From Xylocopa sonorina (Eukaryota; Arthropoda; Insecta; Hymenoptera; Apidae): DNA of 64,000 nucleotides. Position 1 is the first letter of the stretch; each line of letters begins with the position of its first letter. Positions 36,280 to 48,542 of this stretch are shown here, piece after piece. The stretch spans positions 10,469,473 to 10,533,472 of the forward strand of contig NC_135204.1 of assembly GCF_050948175.1 (NCBI RefSeq), given 5' to 3'. Both the position numbers and the translations under genes were made by a program. The notes beneath the pieces were generated by a model. It was not told the DNA's origin and searched no databases. It worked only from the letters and a program-made list of their open reading frames with translations.

Positions 36280-37579
36280 CACTGTCGCCCAACCCCCGCG
36301 TTCGTGTAATACAGTTTTCCAGAGCGGTTGACGAACAACGATTCGCTTCGTCCTCCTTTCAATTCGACCCAGATCCCAAAGCGAAGGTGACAAATTTCGC
36401 GGCGACGGAGCTCGGCTCGGCTCGGCTCGCTTTCCTCCGCGCGGAGAGAAGAAACAGGCGAGAAGTTTTAGCGCGCGGTCTATCAATTCCTGGGGTACCG
36501 TTAGCCAGGCAACATTCTGAGGAACAGCGTGGCTCCGTCGAGCGTGGAGGACGCGCGATGAAACGTCCACCGGAGCGAAGCTAGAACAGTCACGGCTGCG
36601 TGTCCGTTCGACCGGGCGCATTCTTCACGGGCTTCCAATGAAATTTTCGGTACGTGGGTGGTTGCGTTCCTGGTCTACGGCCTTCTGCCGTCGCTGGGGG
36701 AGCAGGGTCGCGCAGGGCCGCGCAGGGGAAGAGGGTTGTCGGGCAGGACAGAGGAGTCCGGACCCCGGATAGACTACCAGGAATTCCCCGGGGCCATTAA
36801 TCTGCCCTCTGCGACACCCGGGGCCCCGTTTCCCTCCCCCTTTTTCCCGTCAACCAGCCCTCTCCTTTCGGGCAGGTAAGCGTGGCTGGGTCGAGCCATT
36901 GTCCGAGACGGCGTTGGTGAAACGAGCCGGGTTGTTGCACCGATCAGAAACCACTATCGCGGCCGGAAACGGGCCGCGATCTTTTCACCGGGACGGGGGA
37001 GGGGGCTAATTGCCCGAGGGGGATGCGGTGATTGTCACGAGCCGGACGGGAACGAGTTATTGGCGAGGCAAATTCTTCCTCGAGGCGAAGACAAAAAAGT
37101 CCCGATGGAATTCCCACTTTTTTCCCCGTCCTTTTTCGCCACCTTGAAAACGGTAGGGTTGCGCGCGAGCCGTCGCGCAGGTTGCGACGCTCGGGATTGT
37201 TCGGAATTGGGGTTGGTTTTGTCTCGTCGCTACCTACTCGAGTTGGCCCGACGATAGGCTAATTCCTCGACGGTTCCCTTCTCGGAAGGCTCCGACGCGG
37301 AGGAAGAGCGAAGCTCGGAGATCCGCTGCTGCGTTCGCGGGGACACGCGCTCAGGTGACTCGTCGAAAGTTCGTCAGGGAGGGCCTCCTGAGGTCGTCGG
37401 GCGGACGGACGAGCGGACAGGCGGGCGCAGGCAGGCATGCGAGCAGACCGACGGGCGTCGCGCAAGAAGGAACAATTAGAGGCCAAATAAAGACGAAGAA
37501 GCGAGTCACAGTCGAGCGGGTTCGCAACGAGCGTGTGTGTGATTTCGGTCACGCCGCGCGCCTGTACGTTGACCCCCGG

Positions 37580-37616
37580 AGAAAGAGAGAGAGAGGAGAG
37601 GAGAGGAGAGGAGAGC
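37580..37616. repeat. GA / (GGAGA)n purine repeat
   Basis: GA repeats passing into four to five GGAGA pentamers. Confidence 0.9.
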
Positions 37617-37768
37617 CAGGAGAACGGGAAAAAACGAAGAAACACGGGGGCAGGCAGCTGAAAAAGGGAGGGAAAAAGACCGTCCGTACGGCGCGGGGGG
37701 GAGCGGGAAAGGCGAACGGGGGAGGGAGGAGGGAGCGCGGCGGCGAACGAGGAGAGCATTTGCTCACC

Positions 37769-37900
37769 GTTCGTTCGTTCGTTCTTTCTTTCTTCCTTCC
37801 TCCGCTCGGAGAGGGTTCCTCGGCTCGCCTCACGGTTCGAACTCGCTCGTTGCCACCGTGGCGAGAGATAGATAGAGAGAGAAAGAGAGAGAGAGAGACG
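37769..37900. repeat. Cluster of (GTTC)n, (TTTC)n and (GA)n repeats
   Basis: GTTC units at about 37769-37784 grade into TTTC/TTCC, then GATA/GA repeats from 37863. Confidence 0.85.
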
Positions 37901-39421
37901 GGAACAGACAGAACTGAACGGGCTCCGAGGGGGCACGGCCGCGTGCAACCAACGAAGACCGTAGCCCGCGAAGAAGAAGCGGTAGGAAGAGAGAGTCAGA
38001 GCCGAAGAAACGTCCAGGAGGCTGAGAACTCACTCCAAGAGACAGAGCGCGATCGACGCGCACACAGGTTCGCCCCGTGAGTTAATCGCGACCATCTTTC
38101 GATGACGCTCGCCTGGTCACCGCCGCTAAAAACCACGCTAGCTGGCACCCCTTTGCTCGCCTCGCCCTCGCGGCCGACGACGCGGAAGATACTCGTCCCC
38201 GAGGACGCGAGGAACAGGTGTAGGCGCGCTTTCTCTCGGAACGATCGAGACGAGCGTTTGATAATCGTGGGCCCAGCCGTTGAACGCATCGAAGCCAGCC
38301 ACCGCGAGAGGGAGGAGCAGGAGTGGCTTCTTTAAAGTAGAGTATCCTGTCGCGGCCGATAAGTAATCTTGTACCGGAACACTGGAGGCGTGGATACGAG
38401 CCCTTTAAGAGCGGTTCATGTGTATTTCGACATGCGTATTACGCGTGCTACCCCGGGATTTGTCACGCGTCGGCTAAAGCCGCTTTCACGATACGAGCGC
38501 GAGTTCCAGTTCACGAAAACCTGTCCACCGTGCGACGGGACCAGCTTAGACGAAATAAAGTCCGATGACAACTCGTTGCTAAATGGATCGCCGGACCCGT
38601 GGACGGCGCGCGATTGTCCGGGCCCCCGTTTAATCCCCCAAGAGTTCCGACTTCTTAGCTGCGCGAGGCACTCGCTCGAGGTTCCCTCGTCGCCCCCGCC
38701 TACGACGCGAATCCGTCGTTCGCACGAACGCGTCGAGAGGCGAGTTCGAAACGGCTTCAAAAACCCAATTAATCTGGCAAGGACAGGGGTGGAGGGTGCG
38801 GAGGAACAAACCGGGTGAGTAACGAAGCCAGTCACCTGTGGATCCGTAAACACCTCGGTAGCCCAGCGTGATCGAGCAAACAAGCATCGCGCCCTTGTAC
38901 CGAAGTACTCTAAGCTCGATATACTTAGCGGTTACCCAATCAGCCTCAATCTAACCCGCAGCTATCTGGTAACTCCTTGGTGACATCGCCGCGCCAAGGC
39001 TACGGGGATTCGACTCAACTTTGGAATCTCCGTGTCCGTGGTGTGCACACGCTCGAGCTCGTTACCGATCGTTCGAAATCGTTCCGCCGTCTAACGCCGT
39101 CTCGCGGATTTCCGATTTCCTCGTCGCATCCGGATTCGAAAGGGGACTGCTGCCGCGCACCTTTCGTTTCGAGAAACCAGCGGTGAAAGAGAAAGTGAAC
39201 GCGCAACGCGGGGTGATTATTTACAGGCGAATATCGAGGGGGAAACGCTTCGTCGCAGAGAATTAAGGGGCAATCTTTAGGGGTCATCTAATTATGCGGT
39301 AAAACAACGTTAATTCGCGGTTAATTTCTTAACGAGATAACTCGCTGGCAAGGCGAAGGGTGGCGCGGTCGCGTTAGAGCCTCTAATGGCTCCGCGTGGC
39401 TACGTCCGACTAAATAAGAAG

Positions 39422-39438
39422 AAAAAAAAAAAAAAAAA
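39422..39438. repeat. Poly-A tract (17)
   Basis: Homopolymer read directly. It follows no recognisable retroelement. Confidence 0.9.
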
Positions 39439-39568
39439 GAAGACCGACCAACGCTATGGTGGGGATCGGCGGTAGGGGGCGAGAGGAAGAGGGTAAGAAG
39501 AAAGGAGAGAAAGGGACGAGGCGTGGGACAGGGGGGAGGATGAAAAAAGAAACGGCCGGAGCTCCGCG

Positions 39569-39600
39569 TGTTAATTAATTGGCGCGTAATTAAAAGCCGC
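39569..39600. promoter_or_regulatory. TAATTA-rich island, copy 1 of a shared 15-mer
   Basis: GTTAATTAATTGG followed by CGTAATTAAAAGCCG (39585-39599). The latter recurs exactly at 41306-41320. Homeodomain-type cores; function is inferred only from motifs. Confidence 0.3.
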
Positions 39601-41305
39601 AGCGATACACCGTAGTTGGGCTGTCCCCCGAGTCGATACACTTCAAAGAGTCCGTGACGCTGAAAGATATCGGTTTAGCAGGCGCTACCCTGCGACGAGT
39701 AGACTTTTCTCGCGACACAGAGCGCGAAACCGAGCGCCTGCGAAATCAGAGTAATTAAAAGCGAGGTCGAGCCAAGTGGCGTGGTGGGGATGATCGAGTG
39801 GACGGATCAAAGGATAAGCGGATCCTCGAAAGATTCGGCTTCCGACCAGAGACACTCGACATTTTTCCCGTTTCGCGAACGGTTCTCCTTCCGTTGTCCA
39901 AAAATGTATCGAAGTCCGGGAAAAAATTCGCTTCTCGACTTGGTCGGCGTACGCGAGAGGAGTCGAAGGGAGAAAGGGAAGCAGAAGCGCGCGGAACGTC
40001 GCAGGTTTCGACGCGTTTCGCGAGAGCTTGTAACGATCGAGTGTCGGCCTCTCTATTACCTCGCGATATTTCATAATCAAAAGTGCTATTGAAAATTCGA
40101 TAAGCCAGATTAATTGAAATCCATGCACTCGACATCCCTCTCGTTTCGTTCGTACGTACGTTAGCAGCAATTTAATCTTGCAAAATCAATAAAATGAGAA
40201 GTCCCGCGTTCCTTTACCTCGGCTGTTGCTTTCCGATCGGTCGTGAACGCGAACGCGAACGCGATTCTTCTATTAACGCGGTGATTTCAGGCGTCGATTA
40301 TTCGCGACGGGTACGTGGGGAGGGTGGGCCCCGGATGGACTTTTTCTCAAACAGCATCCGGCGTTGTTCCTTCCACTTGGACGCCCGTCGAAATAATCGA
40401 TGCGCGAGCCCTCGCGACAAAGCGGGAAACCGCGTCGAGCGTACAAAATCAAAATAATTAAATGTCGCGATGATGTTACCACCGTCGTTCAGCCGGTCCT
40501 CGAGACGATACTCCGCGTACCGCTCTTCCTCCCGGAGATCATTAAAAGGACTGGCTCGACGAAGACCACTCAACGGGGGGCACAGGTGAGGAATTTTTTA
40601 TCATAAATATACCAGAAATCCGTCCCACGCTCCCGTTCGAGGTCGCGGAGGAATTAATAAATGGCGAACGCCCGATTACCGTCGCGTCGGGAGAGTGATC
40701 GCGAAACAAAAACGCTTCTCCTCCTGTACGGAGGAGCACGCGAAAGTGAATGCGAAACAGTGACTGGGGAAAACGGAAAATTTCAAGGTTTCCCGACTTA
40801 TCTCCGAGGCACCCGGGGCACGGAAATCGTGACCAGTCGTTCAGCGATTTACGCGATTCCAAGGGCCGGCATTAAAAATGGCCTACAAAACGTGAGATCC
40901 GAAACTGATCGCGTTCAACGTTTATCGCGGCCGCTTATTAATTTCTTTTTCCCTTTTTCGCGTCTCCCCTCCCCCTTCGCTTTCCCTTTCCTCGCCTCGG
41001 ACCGTTTTAACGATATACCCCACGCCCGTCGCGTCCCTTCGCGACACAGAGAATGAAAATAAATTTCATAGATAGCATCTTGAATTATTCCGTGGCACGA
41101 GAGAGGCCGGAGTTTTACATTGTTGCTCAACCACCGTGCATAAATCTCCGCGATATTATTAAAACGCGAGGTTGTCGATTTTTTTCCCTCCGATCGCTTG
41201 GAAGTTGCATCGAGATGCGGCCCAGGGGCGAGCGGCCGGGTGTTTCCGAGGCGTGGATCGTGCCAGAATTTGGCCGCCGTTTGATCGACAAGCAACTAGC
41301 CGAAA

Positions 41306-41335
41306 CGTAATTAAAAGCCGGTGTAATTAGAAAAC
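41306..41335. promoter_or_regulatory. TAATTA-rich island, copy 2 of a shared 15-mer
   Basis: CGTAATTAAAAGCCG identical to 39585-39599, followed by GTGTAATTAGAAAAC. Confidence 0.3.
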
Positions 41336-42414
41336 ATCATGGTCAGAGGCTATCAAAGGGGAGAGGACTCGTCGCGGTGGCTCGTAAAAACTTTAGCCAC
41401 TTCCGAACTCGGCCGGGAATAATCTCGGGGGCCAAAAGTGGAGCGAAAAGCAAAGGAGAAACTTTCCGCGGTGGAATCTTCGATACCGCGTGTTTCGCGT
41501 CGTTTTTTCTCTTCCTTCGTCGACGAGCATTCCGGCGGAATCGTAAAACCGATAGTCGCGTTATGAATCTTATTTACAATGCATGCTCGCAACTTCGGAC
41601 CGTGGCTCGAGCGTTCGCGAGCCATGCCCGCGAAAGCGTGACTAATTCTTCTTAAAATCGCGCGAACGTACGAAATGCTTTCTTTACCCTCGTACAGTTT
41701 GATACGCGCGTAGACATAGCGTTGAAAATCATCCGACAAACAGGGGGGGAGGCAATCAACTAGTAAATCTCTCGGATTTCCCTTCAAAAGTCGTGGATAC
41801 CACGGGATCGTTTCGTGATATTCACGTCGTTAACGCGGTTCGAAAGCGAGATTCGTTTGCGAGAGAGGCGCATCGAACGTGAACCGTTTGAGGGAATTGG
41901 TTGAAATTTTGTGCCTTCGTTTGATCGCTGCGCACCGTTCCGCCGATGAGGTTATTAACGGGCAGGATTCGAACCCCTCCGGTTACGTCAAAACGCATAC
42001 TTTTCTTCCCTCCCCGCCAGGAACAAATCTTTCCGGGCACGCTCGAACATTTCTACAGGATCCGTCGATCGATGCCCGAAATACTGTTTAACGATAACGC
42101 GTCCCAATTCGTTTCGTTCAATTTCGCGCGATTAGAGGAACGAGAAAACGAAAAGAAGAGAGAAAAAAAAAAAGATATACCGCGTGCCGAGTGGCTCTAA
42201 ATCTTCTCGTATTGAACGCTGTTTTGCATACGATACGAGCCTCGCGAGGACGTTCAAATAATTCGTCTCGCACGCGAAAGAGAACCCCTCGTCGGTTCGA
42301 ATTCGGCATTGAGAACCACTGGCTACGCTCGGTCGAGTCTAGCGAGGGGGTGAGGAAGAAAGGAAGGTGTGGGTAGGGGAGGGTAGACCAAGAGGGCAAG
42401 AGAAAGAGAAAAGG

Positions 42415-42462
42415 GGGAGCAGAGCGAGAGCGAGAGAGAGACAGAGAGAGAGAGAGAGCGAG
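42415..42462. repeat. GA-rich microsatellite
   Basis: Interrupted GA repeat on the plus strand. Confidence 0.9.
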
Positions 42463-43255
42463 GGTGCCGTGGGGGGTTGGATGGAGCAAGAGGGAGATGG
42501 GGGAGGGGGCAGAGGTTGGTGCCAGGGTAGGTTTTGATCAATATCTCGCCCCCACCCCACACCACCACCCTTCGTGACGGTACACCATGCCCCCACCAGA
42601 ACCCCATCACCCGACCACCATGAATAACCAAGACCATATAGCGGCCTGCAGATTAAATACATCGTGGTACCATACGATCAAACCATCCTCAACCAAACCC
42701 ACCCCCAACGTGCCCACCGCCTTCACCGCGCCGCTACGACGACCACCGCCGCCGACGCTGCCGCCGCTGCCACCCTCCTCGCCCTTTTCCCTCTCGCCGT
42801 CCAGCCACCCACCGAACCGCCCCCTCCCCGTCGCCGCAGCCTTGCGACCCTCCTCTTTAACAGCTACCACCGCTTTCAACATCGTCGACCATCGTGTTCC
42901 TGTAAGAACGACTGATTTGCCGCACCACCGAGCCGAAAGGGGTGGCCGCGGAGCGACGCGAGGAGCCAGGGTGTGGTGGCCGCACGTACGGCTAACCTAC
43001 GTGCGCGCGGCTGCCTGCGAATACTCCCGTTTCCCTACGCGCTACCGATCTCTCGCGTTTTCCCACGGGACTTTGCCTCGTGTAAACGTACGCGGGCGCA
43101 AGGACAACGTCCCCTGCAACCGCCCCGGGGGACCGTTTCGCGACACCGTCGTTGTACAGAAAAAAGAAAAACAGAAAGGGCACCAGAACCACCTGACCCG
43201 CGATGTGCTCCTCGAACGCGCGCCTCGTCTTCTGGCCAACCTGAACGACACCGCG

Positions 43256-43259
<4 letters not shown>

Positions 43260-43286
<27 letters not shown>
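43260..43286. repeat. (TC)13 microsatellite
   Basis: Perfect CT repeat read directly. Confidence 0.95.
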
Positions 43287-43289
<3 letters not shown>

Positions 43290-46048
43290 CGCGTTGGGAA
43301 TACGCTTCCCTCCTTGGATTTCTACTACTGCTCGCGAGTGTTTCGTCGCCGTGCGGAAATCCGTGTTGCTTTATCGGATTTGCCGCGATTACCCGAGCCG
43401 ATGGTACAGAACGGGAGGACCGGCGCATGGAATATCGTAGATACCGGAGAATTAAATGGCCGCGAGTTAAACAAATCGCACGACTCGAACCGTCCCGTTT
43501 CATCCGTGTTCGAAGTCGAACGGTGAAAGTTAGCGAAGCGATGGTTAAAAATAATTGTCCGTATTCGAAAACGATCGAGGGTACGCGGACGGGGAGCCAG
43601 CCTCGGCGGTTTGCTATTAGGCGCTAATTTAGTTGTAAGCTGTAGGGTTGTCAGGAATGAAAGGGGTCCTCGGGGACGATGCTCATCCCGGTGGAAGGAG
43701 CGCTCCTGCGCTTTCTTCAAGGAACGTATCAAGAAGGGGTGAAACGAGGGACGAGATCTAGTGGTGGAAAATTTTCTCAGATTTTTCACAGTTTTTCTTT
43801 TTTTGAAGACGACCGGACGGTAATCGGTTCGCAGAGGTGTTCGAAAACCTGTAGAGCTCTCTCTAATGACACAATGGGTGACGGTGGGTGCCGGTGGCGC
43901 CCGCGCGGCAATGCTCGCGTATAAATCAACGATAAACAATGCGTGCTAAGTATTAGCATTTCAATGAGCGGCACGAGCTGCAGTAACATTAATTACCGGA
44001 CGACGATATGCTTTTTACTATAACGCGTTTCGCTATCGAGTCACGTGGTGTTTCCGCGTTCCTGCGCTACGTCGATGCCGCCACTTGTGATACGCGCACT
44101 CGTTCATTATCCGCACGGCCGTGCGTTAAGTGATAACGCCGTTTATTATCATCTTCGTAACTAATGCTCTGCAGTTAACCGTCTAATCTGTGCGCCGGAA
44201 TATCGCGCCATTAGAGGACATTTCGCGATGCCCGCGCCATCTGTCACGTGTCTTTTCGACGCTACATCGTTATCAATGATTGCACACGAGCAGGTAAATA
44301 ACGATACACATAAAACGGCACGTGTGAAACGGCCGTGAAAACGCGTGTTTCGTTTTCCTTCGCCTTCCCATCGTTTATTTTTTTCTCCTCCGCCCCCCCT
44401 CGCCCCCGTTCGACCACCGCCAGAGATTCTAATCTGAGCGTATGGCATCGACGTCACGGTTTCGCACGCAGAATTCTGATGGGACCCTGTGAAGTTGCCA
44501 CTAATTTCTGATGGAAACTCACGGTGTCGAAACTTAACCAATTACGTGTTAATCGGATCAGCGGACTTTATCGCGCGTAAAACTTTTCTCAGCCGTAGGT
44601 GGGGGTAATCAACGGTATCGTCGGCTGGGACGATCGCTCTTGGATAGTTCTACGGACCCGCCGTGACGATAACGCTGGACGCGGTGAAACAATCGCGATT
44701 TTATCCCAGCCAATTTACCCGCGACAAAGAACTCTCGAAGCCAACGCATCGATTCGCCGTGCGTCGATCGTACCCTCCCCACCCCCCAAAAAGCCCCCGC
44801 AGGACCAAGGAGATCCATGGACTCCAGTTATCGAAATACTTGCCAGGTATCCTCCTCACTACCCGCGCAAGTATTTCGCGAGCCAACGAATAATTCGGCT
44901 AGAGATGGACCCTTAACCCACATGGTCCTGGCCGGTTAACCTTTGAAAAATCGATCGAACCGGAGGCTGGTCGATTACGAGAACGAGTAGGAGGCCGAAG
45001 AGAGCCCTGGTGAAACTTCAAACGCGGCCGTTTGTTGTTAGTTGCAGATTAGCAAACAGGTTTCTCCACGGACGGAGCGTCGTACGGCCCCGGGATCTCT
45101 GTTTATACGGAGAGCACCGTGGCGCGCAAGAAAGGAATTACCCGGGATTCAATCGAACAACTTGCTACGTTTTGATCGATTAGTCCAAGACACGCCAGTG
45201 GAATCTCTCTTCCACGGGCCTCTTCTGCTCCTTCCCCCTTTCTCTCGCTCGAAGCAATCACGAAGTTTCGCGGTATCGCTTCCACCGCCGCGTCCAGGAA
45301 GCGGTCATTTGTATAAACAGCCACGTCATCGTGATGCCGGGTTCAGGCAACCAGCGTCGATGCTTCGAAAGTATCACCGTGCACGAGAGTAGATTCTACC
45401 GGTTGTCTTCCCGTAGGTAAGCGCCGGTCCGCGTCGTTCGAGTTTGGAAAACGAGAACCGCCGAGTATTCTTACGAAGGCGGAATACCTCCGCCGGAACT
45501 CCTTGATGTTCGTGTCTCCGTTTTTGGGTCTAGTTTAGAGACAGCGTTGCCAGCTCTTTGCATACGCGTGTCCTCGTCGACCGAGATAGAGAGAGAGAAA
45601 GAGAGAAAGAGAAAACGGAGAAGCTTGGGGAAATTCAAAATTGAAGCCAGCAGAAGGTGAGATTCCTCTGCGACGAAACTCTTTGCCCCGAAGGTGGAAT
45701 GCGATCGTCAAAGGACTCGATTCCCTAGCGAGCAACGTTCCTACGCCAATTGCGCGCGAGCAGGCGCGACAAAAAAAATCCCTAGATGATTCAACCCCTA
45801 TCGAGCAGCATTGGCACGCAAAAGTTCTCGCGGAACCACAACCACTTGGGGACCATCGCCAGCTGGAATCTACGCGGCTACTTTTGGGAAGCGAGAAGCC
45901 TGGGTGGGCGCACTCGCGGCTAGTCGACACCGTTTCGATTCGTTTCGACTAGGATAACGCGCGGGTCGTGCGTTCTTCGAGCCCCAAAAGCAAGGGGTTG
46001 GAGGAAAGCGTTCTCCGGGTAGCATTTGGTAGCGACTAGAGGCCACGG

Positions 46049-46050
<2 letters not shown>

Positions 46051-46082
<32 letters not shown>
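46051..46082. repeat. (CGT)10 trinucleotide repeat
   Basis: Perfect run, read as a poly-Asp frame on the minus strand. Confidence 0.95.
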
Positions 46083-46503
46083 GTGACTGGAGACCAGAAG
46101 TGATCCATCGCTTTAAGGTTGTGCCCAGGTTCGTTGGTTCGCGGCTACGCCGTTGCTACTCAGGATTCCAGTTCTACCCCTCCCTCGCCCCGACCCTCGG
46201 TCGTTCCAGCTCGGATCCCCGCACCCTCCGGCAACCCAACCCAACGCGCCGGGAACCTGTTCCGCCCTTCCACTCTCTCGTCGTTGTCTTGCTCTGTCCC
46301 TCGCCTCTTTCACCGTTCTTTCCTCCTCTACAACATCACCGAACCTCTCGTTCTCTCGCTCCCTCGCGCCGTCTCTCCCTCTCCCACTGGTAACCCTTCC
46401 GCGCGCGCTCTCGTTCGCGTTCTCCGTTGCTCGTGCGCGGCTCTAGCGTCGGGCTGCTGCACGTCTACAACCGTAGATATTACTGTTGCGTGTGGGACGA
46501 AGG

Positions 46504-46510
<7 letters not shown>

Positions 46511-46534
<24 letters not shown>
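46511..46534. repeat. (AG)12 microsatellite
   Basis: Perfect dinucleotide repeat. Confidence 0.95.
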
Positions 46535-46921
46535 GTAAAGTTCCGTGGACGTGCGTGCGTAAAAGAGGGAGAGAAACGAGGGTCGTGGATGAAGAAAGAG
46601 GTCGGACTAGAGGCGAACAGAAGAGAAAGAAACTCCGTGCACGCGCTGCCATTGTTTGCAGCGTGTGTCTCTCTAGCATTTCCCCTCTGCCTCTTTTCCC
46701 GTTCCTCTGCTCTCCTCGCCGCCGCGTTGCGTTCGTTCGTTCTTTCTGCTTTTTCTGTTCCCGGTCTCTCGCTCTTTTTGCTTTTTCTTTTTTCCCCTCC
46801 TTCATTTTTTTTTCTTCCCTTTTCTTTTTCTTTTTTTTCTCTTTTTTTTTTGCTTCTTTTACCCCTTTTCGTTCGCTCTTGTGTTCCCTTTTGCTCTTGT
46901 TCCCTCTCGCGGCTCGAGTCT

Positions 46922-46943
46922 CCGCCGCCGCCGCCGCCGCCGC
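46922..46943. repeat. (CCG)7 trinucleotide repeat
   Basis: Near-perfect CCG run ending CGCTGC. Confidence 0.9.
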
Positions 46944-48376
46944 TGCAGGTCCTTTTTTCAGGTTGCTACAATTTTTGCCTATCGCGGGGCACGCCGCGGA
47001 CAGCGCGGCGTTCGTCTCGCGCGCGGCATGAAAAAAGAAATGAAAAAAAAAGGAAGAGAGAACGAAGGGAGGAAGGAAAGGGACAGCGTAGCGCGGAGGG
47101 GTGGAGGTGGAAAAGTCGACGGAGGCGCGCAGCAAGGTTACTCTGGAAGAAGGACGTAACTGGGCCGATGATCCTGGCCCGCGGAGAGGGAGAAAGAGAG
47201 TCACCTCGACCTTTCTTTTCAGACGCTGCGCTTTTTGTCCCGAACAAACGTGTCTCCTCTCTCCCATACCTTCGCTCCTGCCACCGTGCTTCGTTCTCCC
47301 TCGTTACCAGGACGATGATCCCCGCGAGTGACGCCGTTTCCGCGCGACCAGCGACGCACGGTTTCGGCGGGAAATTCGAACAGGCCGATCGTTTCCCGCG
47401 GTGGCGAGCTGAATCCACCCCGTGGTCTGTCAACTCGGGACGCGGCGGCGTCCAGGCGAGAATCGAACGGTTCGCCAGCGAAATACAATGATACCCGAAC
47501 GCGCGCGTAACCCGCTCCTTCCCCGCTGGAGGCGCCCAGGAGGAGGAGAAACGTGGATCTCTTTCGAGCGTACGACTTCTAAACCAGTTTCCGCGCGTTC
47601 CGCTCGCCGCGCACGGTAGAAACGCTTCTTCTTTTCTAAGACAAGACCTTTTTGCGCGTCCAACGGGACGAAAAAGAAGAAGAAGCGGGAAGAGGAGAGG
47701 AGGGCTGCCGGGGGGATCGCGGTGGCGTCGAAGGTGAAGGAGGAGAAACACCGCAGACGATCCCGAAGACACTCGGACGCTCGTTTTTTTATGTCGCCTT
47801 TCAAACAGGTTTTACATTCGGCCAATATTGTCGTAGTAAAGTGTTCTTGTTTACCGTGTCGATAAGCTTGTCGCGTATCTTTTAAGCGGGTGCGCTTGTT
47901 GGGCGCCAATGGGCGCGGAGAACGCGCAGGGTGCCAGAGGGGGGACCAGGCGTACTCGGTCCAACCATCTCTCCTTCTCTCTCTCTCTCGCTCTTTACGT
48001 GTACGAGGGGAGGCGAGAGCGGGTTGTGCAGAGTCGAACGCGCTAGAGAGCCGCAGGGTGAGTCGCGGGCTGCAGACGAAGAACGGGGAGGAACGAACGA
48101 ACGAAGAAGCGGAGGAAGACGCGAGGAGGTAAAGGAGGAACAAACGAGCGCGCAGGAAGAAAGGAAAGAAGAAAAGTGGCAGGCCTACATTTCAGACACT
48201 GCGGAGAGTCCTCCTTATTTTTTTCTACCACCTCACTCTCTCCCTCTCTCCAGTTCGAGTGCTTTCTTTTTCCGACCCGTTTCCATTTCTTCTCCTCTCC
48301 TTTCGTTGCCCGCATCGCTCCGCTCGTTGCTCCTTTGCTACCGTACCACGCTTTTTTTCTACCGATCCTCCTCGTA

Positions 48377-48392
48377 CCCCCCCCCCCCCCCC
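48377..48392. repeat. Poly-C tract (16)
   Basis: Homopolymer read directly; length could be a sequencing or assembly variable. Confidence 0.9.
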
Positions 48393-48509
48393 ACCGCCCT
48401 CCTCCTAGCCACCCACTCTAACCATCTCCTTTTTCTCCTTTTCATCCGGTCCGAGGAGCGTCGTTGCGTCACTCGTCAAGCGTGCCCGTTAACGGAACGA
48501 GTCACACAC

Positions 48510-48542
48510 TTGTTAGTGTAACAACACGATTAATATGCAAAC
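48510..48542. promoter_or_regulatory. Palindrome plus octamer-like motif
   Basis: TTGTTA-GTG-TAACAA (48510-48524) is followed by TTAATATGCAAAC, which combines TAAT with an ATGCAAA POU-octamer-like core. Candidate regulatory element only. Confidence 0.25.

Larger units (their letters stand above)
35200..42360. other. Upstream region, no gene supported
   Basis: GC-rich DNA with CT, GA, GGAGA and GTTC repeats and a poly-A at 39422. An open frame at 38363-38818 (149 codons, ending just past a GTGAGT donor-like site) lacks an ATG at its start and the opposite strand is open as well, so it is not called. AT-rich islands with TAATTA words lie near 39570-39600 and 41300-41335. Confidence 0.45.
42360..48500. 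other. Upstream region rich in microsatellites; long frames rejected
   Basis: Contains GA/CT, CGT, CCG and poly-C repeats and a 130-bp T-rich pyrimidine block at about 46738-46870. Frames of 346 codons (42587-43627) and 354 codons (46427-47491) traverse these repeats and have no recognised domain. Confidence 0.45.

Noticed and set aside
38363..38818. Open frame of about 150 codons with a GTGAGT site at its end
   Set aside because: No ATG near its start, the opposite strand is equally open, and there is no recognised family.
41950..42050. tRNA-like T-arm (GGTTCGAATCC on the minus strand near 41967)
   Set aside because: No matching D-arm, anticodon arm or acceptor stem at the right spacing.
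42587..43627. Plus-strand frame of 346 codons
   Set aside because: Pro/Arg/Ser-rich, crosses a (CT)n repeat, and shows no recognisable domain or splice context.
46427..47491. Plus-strand frame of 354 codons and an overlapping minus-strand frame of 274 codons
   Set aside because: Both read through the T-rich and (CCG)n blocks in different frames. Simultaneous open frames on both strands point to composition, not coding.
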